This document shows positions 51,394-61,800 of a DNA stretch of 64,000 nt, one piece after another. The stretch is from the NCBI GenBank assembly GCA_009192285.1, contig WBVU01000003.1:1705973-1769972 (forward strand), read 5' to 3'. Numbering within the stretch: the first letter of the stretch is position 1; each line of letters begins with the position of its first letter. A model generated the notes under the pieces. It did not search any database, was not told where the DNA came from, and saw only the letters and a program-made list of their open reading frames with translations. A program made the position numbers and the translations under genes. Origin of the DNA: Morchella semilibera. Lineage: Eukaryota; Ascomycota; Pezizomycetes; Pezizales; Morchellaceae.

Positions 51394-53079
51394 ACCTCAA
51401 AACCTCAAAACCCTCTTCTCACTCCACGTCCTCCCCAAGGCCCGATCTTTCTTTCGTTTTTCTGGTGTTTTTGGAGAAAAAAGGGTTGCAAGGTTTTTTC
51501 TTGTGTCATAAGTACTCTATAATGTAATAACTAAAAATTACATTACTAGAATTACATGTGTTTTCGTCCGACATCTATTCTCACTCGTTGTCTTAGCTGT
51601 CTTAGCGTAGTTGTGTTTTCAAATCATTATTTAGATGTAGATGATCAACGCGCCGTTGGTGCAGGGGTAGCATAGTTGCCTTCCATTATTTCCGCTTCGG
51701 AATTGATAGCAACTGGGAAGGGTTCGAGTCCCTTACGGCGCATCTCTGGTTTCTCTTTTGCTTTGCGGTCGGTTAAGATTTTTGCTAATTACATTAGTCT
51801 CGATCCTCCCGTCAGCCAATTAGGTAATTATGATTTAGGGCTAGGTGGGTCTTTTGCACAAAGTCTCAAATAGCAAATGGATGGTTGGGGATATCATCTA
51901 TCTGATTGTTTGTGACCGTGGTTCACAGTAGTGATAGGCAAAAGCCTAGCCATGGGTACACATAGGTTCGGGGTATTAGAAGAGGTCACTAAAGTGGTTT
52001 GCGGGGTGAGATTTGGGCTTGCAGGGGTAAAAGACTTTAGTCAACTACTGTGTATATCGACTTTTTTTTAGGAATAGCAATTAGCGAGATGCTATTACAG
52101 TCGAATCTCCCTATAAAGTTACAAGCGTGGCGCAAAGTCGTACCCTTAATATATAGGGGTCTACCCTTATGGACAAGGTGATTTTGTGCCTACGAAGGCT
52201 ATTTTAGTCCAAGAAGCCATCTAAACAGTATATGTAAGCTTGTCCATCATCATCACGAAGCATTTCTATTGGTCAAGATGGCTTGCATATTAGTGGTATA
52301 CTAGAAGCATACATGCACTGACAAAAAGATCGCTCCCGTGAATGGAAGGGAAGCTAAATTAAGAGGGATTGTACACCATTGCGGTACCAAAGGGCATGAG
52401 CAAACACTGATAAGTATGTCTATAATCTTTTATATATCATCTTAGATTCCTGAATCCCTCAAGCTTTCACAAACAGACTCAACTGAATGGACAAAACAGT
52501 GCTATTAAGGGATTAATTATATCGGGTCAGTCATGGGCAGAGACGAATCATTACGGACTGGAATGCACACGGCTACATATGCGGCCTCCGGCCGCATTCC
52601 ACTTGTATCTTTATAAGGCGATTACCCTTAAAGTATATGGCTATTGGACTGTATCAAGATTCAATTGTAGTTAGTAGTGCGCATGCTAACCCTAGCGGCC
52701 CTCTCGCGAAAGTCTGGGAAATGATCCTGAGCTCTCACCCCCGGCCCGCTTGAAGCTCATCATTTATTAATTATTAACTCTACCGGACCCTAAAAAACAA
52801 CCTAGAGAATTTCTATTCATTTGAATTTATGGTGAATTATCAGGTAAGGATATGTATACACGTAAGGATCGAATAGAATACAGGAAAAAGAAAAGCAAGC
52901 CGAACCAGGCAAACGAAATTCCCCAGAGCCCCAACTCCTATGCCAATTAACCAGACCACGCCGTACACAAACCACATACACGCAGCCCCAAAACAATAGC
53001 CAAAGCCGAATTGAAAACAAAATAATCATAAAGGTGCCTGATATGCACAAGATTGATCATTTCCCAGTAGTTATTCCGG
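51394..53079. other. Intergenic region around the tRNA gene, AT-richer
   Basis: Apart from the tRNA (51650-51742) no gene is seen. A possible pogo-type transposon end lies at 52098. The stretch 51880-53050 is AT-richer than most of the window, with a GC-rich palindrome (GCGGCCTCCGGCCGC) near 52580-52594. Confidence 0.5.
51650..51742 (+). tRNA. tRNA-Gly(UCC) with a 22-nt intron
   Basis: Acceptor stem GCGCCGT/ACGGCGC with A73, D stem GTGC/GCAT, anticodon stem GTTGC/GCAAC, and T arm AAGGG-TTCGAGT-CCCTT all pair. The anticodon loop reads CTTCCA before the intron, giving anticodon UCC for glycine. The intron (51686-51707) sits at the canonical site one base 3' of the anticodon. Internal A-box-like TGGTGCAGGGG and B-box GGTTCGAGTCC are intact, so it should be transcribed by RNA polymerase III. 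Confidence 0.93.
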
Positions 53080-56000
53080 TCATCTATCCTGCTTCAATTC
53101 TGATTTCGACATTCTCGACCGCTCCAACTCCTGAAATTGCCTAAAGAACTTCTTCATTGGAGTGTCCTTGTCGTAATACCATTCATCCCCATGGCTCTCC
53201 CTGGCTTTTTTATTATCTCCTTTGCTTTCCCGCAGACCAGCTTTTGACATAGCACGCTGACGCTCGACAGAGAACAATCTCTCTGAAGACTGTTTTACAC
53301 CAAAATACTCCTGTCTTCTCTTGTCAAGCTCCTCTTTTTGTTCATCGGTGAGCCTTTCATATCCCGGGACAAGAATATCTCGCATACGAAGACCGGCGTA
53401 CAATTCCGGCTTTGAGAGGGTCTCAGGTGGCCCAGACGAACTGTATTCTTTTTCGGAATCAGATGCTAGGTCGATAATTTCTGGGGCCATAAGTAGAGGC
53501 TCATCGTCGCCAAGATCGATATCTGGGAAGCCATCCATGGGATCGTAAGTGTCAAGCTCAAAGTTCTCGCCAATGTCTTTCTCCTCAAAGCTCTTCTTAA
53601 CATGGCCTTCCATGTAATCCCTCCCGGGGGGGTCCTCTTCCTCGTAATGCCCATCTCCTGGTCTCCCTTCCTCCTTGGAGAGTCCCGTCCATGATTTTGG
53701 CGATGACTCGGCAGGGAGCTTTCTTGGGGTCTTAACCTTTTGTCTCTCGGAAAATGGTGTATTCAGGACGAACGCAGCTTTATCCATGGACACACCAACG
53801 CGCGGTTTCTTTGCCGTGGTGGAATGTTTAGATGGCGATTTGATGCGTTTGCGGATGATTGATTGGGTGGTATTTGAAGCCATTTTCTCATCGTTAAATC
53901 TAGACAAACGGCTTGGTGTCGGTAGACTTTCATCATTGGGACTTGACAAAACATATTTTTTAGGAACTTCGACTGCTGGGTCTACAGTCCGCTGGGCAGT
54001 GTCTGTAAAGCTGGGCACGTCCTTCCAGCCCATAAATTCCCTCTTCTGTTCTTCAAGCATATTAGCGACATCGCGGGTATTGCCCACTGCACGGATTTCT
54101 TGGGTTCCGAAATCAACGGCTTTGTGAACCTTTCTAGCTTTCCTCGAGCTAGACCTGGGGACTTGACCTCGGATGAGGTGTGGGAAGATTTCATCCTTTT
54201 CTCTAGTAGAGTCTATTTCCGACGTGGCAAGCACCCCAACCTTTGGATGTTCTTTGGCCTCACGTGTTAGTTGCGCCTGAGATCTAGAAAAGTCGCCTGG
54301 GGAACGCCTTTTGGGATCTTTTGATTCTACAGAGCTTTCGGAAATAGTTAAGGGTCCAGTAGTTGGTGATATTTGATCTTCTGGGCTTAGAGTCGTTTCT
54401 TGGGATTTATGTACTTCTTCGATGTTTGTTCCCGGTATAAGAGTTAGATCAAGTCCTTCGTCGGCACATGCAAAATCAATATGTAGCTTTGATTTTGCAG
54501 CTATAGGGCTTAAGTCTCCGCCCAAAGTCATGGCCTCCTTTCCATATGGTGTCTCCTTAACTTGGATTGATGGCGCAGTAATGCTGATGGGCGATGAGAC
54601 TGGGATGGCACCGATATCCTCGCTGAATCTCTGGGTCTCGAAGGTATTAGGTACTTTTAAAACAGATGAATCCTGCAACAATATAGCTGTGCTAGGGCCG
54701 TCACCTGCAACCAATAAGTCCGCGTTAAAACACGAGATCATTTTAAAGGTTGGAACATTCAAAAAAAAGAACAGGACCGAATAATGTAGGCTAAGCACTC
54801 ACCTTTCTTATACTTAAGCCCCGCCATAACCTCTGCACTAGTTATGACTTGTGAAGGAATATTTTTTTTCGATGTCTCAACTGACCCCCACCAAGCACGT
54901 CAGAGCACTGCGTATCCAAGATATCTAGAATTCTTGCTGTATAGTTTAGTGTTGAGCTCGGTGGCACTAACGGAGCCTGAGGGATTTCATCATCTTCATC
55001 CTCGTCGGTATGATCATGAGTGCCTAGCTGTTCGGCCATGGGTAGCTCAATTGGCAGGTTGGGCAAAGATTCTGAAATATTGTCGTTCTCTCTCGCCGAG
55101 ACAAGAATGCTACTGTGTTCTGGTGAAGGGAGAGGTTCAGTAGTTTCCGGAGGAGGGCGGTCCGAAATATCCTGATCCTGATCCGCGGTAAGACTATCAG
55201 GTGAAACACTTTCCACTGGAAGCACACCTTCGGTGTATTGCTGGTTTTCCGCTTGCTCGGCTTGTGGGCTTGGACTCAGTGGTTTGAAAACCGTGGTTCC
55301 TACCACCTCCTTTATAAGCTCTGCAGGTGCATTACCATCAACGTTAATCTCTCCCTCTGACCCTAGCTTTTTATCCCACACCAGATCATTAAAATCACCA
55401 TCTTCGCCATAATCAGTGTCATTTTGAGTATCTTCGTTCTCATCCTCATCCTGGAGTTTTTGTGGCTGCTTTCCATTCTGTTCCCATAAATCTACCTGCT
55501 GAGCTTTTAAAATGCCGCCAAATACTGCAACTCGTGTCCGCCCATTTGGGTCCACAACGCCAACCGGGAGATTAGGGTGATTAATGAGTTCACTAATGTT
55601 CTCAAGGTCATCCCCAGAAGATTGGTAATTTTCGGAATCTTCTGACTGGTACTCATGGCGGGGGCGGTGTTTTCGAACTGCCGGCAACCTTTGCTTTTTA
55701 CTAGCCTTTGCCATTCTTGAGGGTTCCTTGATTGAGTAGTTAGAAAACACATACGAAGAAACAGATAGACTATCTTACCACATTATTTGGGTCTACTGGT
55801 GTCTTCTTCGAGATTCCGTTTGCCGCACGTGTGACCCGCTTCATGTTAAACTCGTACTTTTCATAAGTTTCGGCAGGTGGCTGAGAACATGAAAGTTTCC
55901 CAACTTCTTGTATGGATACTTGGCTAGGTTGGTTGAAACTACCATCGTCGCTGTTCTCTTGTGCACCCGGAACATTCGATTTCGCACTCAACCCCCCAGT

Positions 56001-58045
56001 AAGCGGAGACTGAGTTTCAGAAAGAAAGCTGCTATCAGGTGGCATCGCATTTAGATCTCTCGACGGGGGTTTTGCAGGGGTAGAGGGCCAAGAAATTTCT
56101 AAATCGACTGGCGAAGAGAGAGAGGATCTAAATGATGAGACTGGGGGCACAATAACTTGAATATTAGAAGATTTCGGAAGTTCACGCGGCGGATGTGACC
56201 TTGGCACAAGCTGTTCCTTGGAGACGAAATCGTAACCAGAGACATGGTGTTGGCGGTGGTCAGCTTTGTATGGATACGAAGCTACGGAATGATTAGTAAA
56301 TCAATTAAAAGATACTTTCGAGTCTGGCCTCTTCAATCCAAAACGCAAATGCAAGAAAATAAGTGAAATTTGGTGAAGGAATAATTAGGGCGCGGTAGGG
56401 TTGTTACAAAATTACTCAAATATACTAACCTACGTGTAGCTACACTGGTATATTTATCGATGCAGCAGAAGTACAATAGGAAAGAGAATAACGAGTAAAA
56501 CTATTCATGAAGACACTCACATTCAGCCCGATTTAATATTTCTAGTTGGTATTCTGGATTATAGTCTGCTCCTCTGTGATTTGCCTCATCCCCTGCCAAC
56601 CTGGATGGAGTAGAGTTTTTTTTTTGCCCTTTCTTCGAATTCCGACTGTCGAATCCGAACCAGATGTAGAGTCAGAATGATCATCTCGTTTCCGTTTGTT
56701 TTGATTGTCAGTTTTGGATGGATTCTTTGAATTTCCCTCCCTGGCGGCTGAGCTAATTGCAGGTTCCTCGGAATCAGACTCATCGGCGTAGTTGATGAGA
56801 CTCTTTGTTGGTTCTGCATTTTTCCTGGCATGGTGTAGTCTCGATATCATTTGCTTTTCCTGAATTGAAGACTCGGATCTATTTGGAGGGGGGCTTTGGG
56901 GGTGAGTTGCGCCCAGCTTTTTCTTTTGGCTTGTACGCGCCGAAAAATCAAGGTCATCTAGATAATGTGCATGAACCTGGGTTGTGAACTGCAAGGCCTC
57001 TTGTGAACTGGAACCGCCATCATGGGCACCAGTTTGAGATCGTATTTCATCATCCGAAGCCTGGTCGCCTGCTGACAACTTTGAGGACGTGGATGAAGTG
57101 TTTGAATTCTTCTTTGGCGGAGGTAACCCAGGCTGGCTCAACATTAACTCCCTCCAGGAGCACTCCTTCCTCGGCAGGTCCAACAAAAGTTCTTTGAGCG
57201 CTGATCTTGAAGATATGCTCACCGGCTCCCCCCACACTTTTAATGAATCTGGCTTTCCAACAAAACGAAGATCCGTGATATAGAATATTGGTTTGGGTAC
57301 AGGAAGCATCTCGGTTTCGTTATCTTTATTTCCTGCCCTCAAGCAGTTTCCGGTGGACCCGCCACTCACATTTTTATTTTGGATGTTCCGTTTTATTATT
57401 CTGCTACGTTTCTGGGATGCCTGTTCATCGGCAATTTGGGATCGATATGTGACTTTTTCCCAAAACAACTTCCCATCCGCTCCAAAAAAGTAGATTTCGA
57501 AAGATTCTATTTTCACAATGGCCCCTTTGGTATCTGGCATCTTTATTTTGGAGGATGTCTCAAAGCTCTGTCTGGCTTCGGGGGAGATTTTGCAGATGAT
57601 CTTGACAGTTTTGTCAGACATTTCGACAGTGCAAGAGTCTTCGGGGTCAATCTATCCATCAATAACGTCGAGTGTTAGAAGATGTGCAAAACTGTGTCAA
57701 GAGAAGGAGGACTGAAGATTCATGTTCAGTTATCTGTGTTTCCCCCCACGAAATTGACTTCGATGCGGTTGAACGAAAGTTATGTGTTTGATAATCATCA
57801 TATGAAATACCGTAGTTCTAAAGTAGGTGAGGGATATATAGAAGGAATTGATTTAGAAAACTTACCCCGATGATCTGCAACGTCTTTCCAGTACCGCCCG
57901 GGAGCCGCAGTTCTCCAGATGGTCCAATAGTATCGATTATTTCATCAACTTTAAGAGGCCCCCCCCCATCTCGTCTTTCAAGAACATCGTTCAGTTTCTT
58001 GGTAATGTTGCCTGTTACCCACGGAGTCCTCAGCGAACCGGCCAT
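53080..58045 (-). CDS. Large protein with N-terminal TPP1/Tpz1-like OB fold (candidate shelterin subunit)
   Basis: The best exon chain (58045-57866, 57651-56661, 56592-56521, 56281-55779, 55726-54892, 54832-54803, 54704-53080) gives 1411 residues. The N-terminal 200 residues resemble the TPP1/ACD-Est3 OB fold: a Pro-Trp near the start (RTPWVTGNITKKL), a beta hairpin (VEMSDKTVKIICKISPEA), IVKIESFEIYFFGADGKLFW and FYITDLRFVGKPDSLKVWGEP. Everything after that is Ser/Glu/Lys-rich and probably disordered, with an acidic patch (EDEDDEIPQAP) and a charged helical C-terminus. TPP1/Tpz1 links telomere-end DNA binders to the rest of shelterin and recruits telomerase. No signature motif is absolute here, so the identity is an inference from fold-level pattern. 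Two of the junctions (introns 56593-56660 and 54833-54891) are inferred from frame and could be wrong. It is divergent from fab1. Confidence 0.55.
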
Positions 58046-58892
58046 TTAAGACGGATATGGCGTGCTACGGGGTTTGTAGATTTTGGTCGTATAGTGGTCG
58101 TGGAGCTCTCCCTCGGCGGTGATTGTCGCGTCGTCTGTCGTCTCCCACCAAAATCCTGGGCACGCCCACCTGAATCCTGGGCACGCCCACTTTACGCGTT
58201 AGCCCACTTCGGTAGACGTATTACCTATATACGAGTATCCATTGCCGCTAATTCATTTAGAAAATTCACAAACACAAGTACCTTGTAGTAGGTACAAAGG
58301 AACTACATGCAACCATGTATCTACATGTATTTAGAAGTACATGTAGCTACATGGGTACAATACCGCGGGTAAAGCACGTGAAACTAGCGCGGGTTTTACT
58401 TTACTTTTTGTGATTATGTCAACTCAACATCAAAAGCAAGCTTTGATCACAGTAACAAGCCATCATGTGCAACTACAATCCAATAGATAGCTAGCATGGG
58501 ATAACAGTCCGTGATTCGCCTGCAGAGCTTGGAGTCACGGGCAGTCATTTCTTTACTTTACCTACTCGAGTAGCCATATTTTTTTTGTCCCACCGTCATT
58601 CTCGCACGCCAACAACCCTCTGCAATCGGTAGCTCAGTGACCCTAAAGTTCTAATTCCACCATCAGCCTAGGTTGTCTTTACCTTTATACAGACATAGAA
58701 ACTCCCTGTATCGTGAATACCATTCCCCTTGCCGCAGCCTGCATAATTCATCATACTGAGCTTGTCTACCCCTCTTTACACCAACTCTCGGACGTATACA
58801 CCTTTTACTTCCCAAGAAACCCCGTTATAAGATCTGTTTATCCATATTGTAACTACAGAAAGCGAACCCACGATTTTGAGCTAAGGTCTGAA
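58046..58892. promoter_or_regulatory. Divergent promoter region, TPP1-like gene / fab1
   Basis: The starts face apart across 847 bp. It holds two copies of AATCCTGGGCACGCCCAC (58152-58169 and 58173-58190), and two TACATGTA octamers (58322, 58338). The frame leading into fab1 is open from about 58713 but has no ATG before 58893. Confidence 0.55.
58152..58190. repeat. Tandem 18-bp repeat, period 21, in a divergent promoter
   Basis: Two perfect copies of AATCCTGGGCACGCCCAC lie 21 bp apart, two helical turns, about 107 bp upstream of the TPP1-like start codon. Each carries the inverted half GGGC...GCCC around CAC. The exact spacing suggests a paired transcription-factor site. Confidence 0.7.
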
Positions 58893-61800
58893 ATGTTTTC
58901 ATTCCGGCGGGCAGAGGCGGACCCCCAACCAGCCTCAGCTATCCCGGATCATGTTATAGAACGCCCGCGGCGTGGCTCGGTGATGTCGCTCTCACAAACT
59001 TTATATTCCCTTGACTCCACGCCTCCACCACCAGCAGATTTGGAACAAATTCATGCTTCCTCATCTCAAGCTCCTGGGCTCACATCTTTCTCACTCGCAT
59101 CCCCGCCTAGCGGTTCCACGGAACAGCTCACATTCAACAACCTATACTCGCGAGTCAAACGTGTTGCCTCAGCAGTCAGGGAGGTTGTTAGTGTTCCAGC
59201 ACGAGATGGAGCCTCAAGGATGTCACTTGGCTCTGTAGGCAGCGATAGGTATCAAGGACATGCAGACAGCAGAGACTCGTTCATCTCCTCAGCAACAATT
59301 GATTCTGAGGATTCGACCCACCCAGTGCTACCCACATCGCCTTTATCGTCTAAAAAGTCTCAATTTGGAAAACATTCGAGGATCACCTCTTCATCTTCTC
59401 TTCAGTCATCCTCTAGAGTATCAAGTAACAACTCCATGGCAAGTACGGCCATGGGCGGAGATTATGCCCCCCCTGCTGCGTTAAGGAAAGTTAATCTTCG
59501 AGCCTCAAACTCAGGAGCGCCCGTCCCTTCATTAGCTCCGATAACTGTGTTTAGGGATGGGGATGGTTCTGAATTCGTTTCCCTTACTAGTCCAGGGCTA
59601 GGTGTGAAAGGGATGTCGGACGTTAGTCGAAAAGATAATGAGGCCAACTTACAAAGCCCGGCGAAAGATAAAGCAGCGGGGGTTCAGAAGACAACTGTGA
59701 ATGCGCTGCTCGGAGCAGCTGGAACGGTAGTAGGCGGGACAGTTGGATACCCTCCTTTACCAGCAAATAAAACTGTTGAGGATGACAATGATGTCCAAGC
59801 AGAGAATAATGAAGAGTCCAACGGTTCGGCATCAGAAGAAGAGGGAGCTGTTAGTGATAGTAGCGATGACGATATTGTTTTGCTGAACTCCAGGCTACCG
59901 GGCGGTCACGATAGTGGCAAAACCGAAACCTATGGCAGTAAAGCAATAAAGGTCATCGGACCTTCCTCTGAGAATCAGCCAGTTTCGGTCCAAAGAACTT
60001 CAAGTAAAGACATACCTACACCGCTCAATACTAATAATTCCAATCACATGCCCCCTTCTAGGACCGGTAGCGATGTAGCTAGCGGAACGTCGTTAGAGTC
60101 AAATGGTGCATCATTTGTAAACAACCGCCTTCAATCTCCGAGTACAAGTCCATCAGCCATCAAATCCGCTATGAATTCATCGCCTCAGGATGATAAAAAC
60201 TCGCCAACGTCAAATCAACAAACAAATATTTCTGGAAAGCTTTCCCTGCCACCGCCAAATCCCCCTATGGCTGGAAGCGGCGAAACCACCAGAAAGAAAA
60301 GGCCAACAGTGTCACGAATCAGCACAGATCAAGCCAATCTTCTTCCAGGGTTCTCTGTCACTCGTGAAGGAAGCTCGGAGTCAGGATCTAGCCAAGATGC
60401 AACTTCAACAGCAGATGTAGGGAAACGTAGCGGAGGATCTTCCATATATCAATATAGGGAAGGATTTCATGATGGCATGGTAAATGGAGGGAATACTGGA
60501 CCAAATGGGGGTGTCGGAACAGGCAACTCAGAAGCTGTCAGCCAAGCTTTGAGGCAGCTAAGAATGGGTAATCTAACCAGCGACTTTTGGATGAAAGATG
60601 AGCTCTGTAAAGAATGTTTTTTGTGTGCGAATACTTTTGGGGTTTTTCGAAGGAAACACCACTGTCGTAAGTTGCTACTCGGGGGTTTTCCTCCCCTATT
60701 TTGCCTTGTTTCTCAAGCGAATTCTCCCTCCTTGCCATACTACAAAATATCACTGACTACAGTCTCGTTTAATAGGACTGTGTGGTCAGATATTTTGTTC
60801 AAAATGCACAACCTTGATATCTGGGGATCGGTTCCAACATCAGGGATCCATGCGAGTCTGCAGCCCATGTCTTGAAATTGTGAACGAATATCAAGATGAA
60901 TCAGAATCAGAAGAGGATGATTTCTCACCGGCATCTGTCTTCCACATTCACCAGCCAATTGATCAGCGGCATCAAGTGCAGTCTGGCCCTGGAAGTGTAG
61001 TTGGTACCCCAATAGTCGGGCCCATGACACCTGGTTTCAGCATGCCCAAGGAGTCACGCCCCGCAACCACGCCATTAATGGCAATCCCAGCATCTAGAAT
61101 CACTGCCGGAAGTAATCCAAATAGGCGTTCTCAAATCCTAGAGATAAACGCAGAGATACCATCACCCCCCAGGCCCCCATCCTCACGATCTGGGAAGTCA
61201 CCCATGTCATTTTCTAGGCCACTTACCGCAAATGCTCTAAAGCTTCCTCAACATAGCCACCCCCATTCACATCACCACCATCACAAACATCAACATTCCC
61301 GCTCGCATCGATGGTTCCCAGCCGCAAATGTCAACGAACGAGCCCCTTTCCACCGAAATGTAGCCGATGAACTTGGGTCGCAAGGCGCTCTCCCCGCATT
61401 CCACTCAGATAGCATCATTGATCCCGATCTTGCGCCTTATATGAGCGATGATTCCAGCGATGGCGAACAAATGGGCATATTTGCAACAATCGCGCCCAAA
61501 TATGGAGAGACCTTTGGAAATATCTTTTCAACTTCTGCCACCGGTTCACAAAGCGGTCAAACCGGAGGTATATCTTTAGGATTAAACGGGACTACTTCTA
61601 CAATGTCAAAGATTAGGAGGGCCGCAAGTATCAATGGTATCAATGCGCTTTTGAATGCTGGTGGTAGTGATAATGGCAAGAGTGGATTATTACCCCCCAC
61701 TAGGTCAACTAGGAAACGCAACTCAAGCTTCCTTGGGAGCATTCAACCTCGGCCAGTTACTAGAGGAAAGGGCCACCGTAATCTAATGCGATCGTTAGTG

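Noticed and set aside
51925-52051. CACAGTAGT/ACTACTGTG inverted repeat as a second MITE
   Set aside because: Only 9 bp match and no target duplication; likely chance.
54862-54892. Frameshift at a G run (54885-54889) or A run in the TPP1-like gene
   Set aside because: A canonical 59-nt GT-AG intron (54833-54891) restores the frame without any sequence error.
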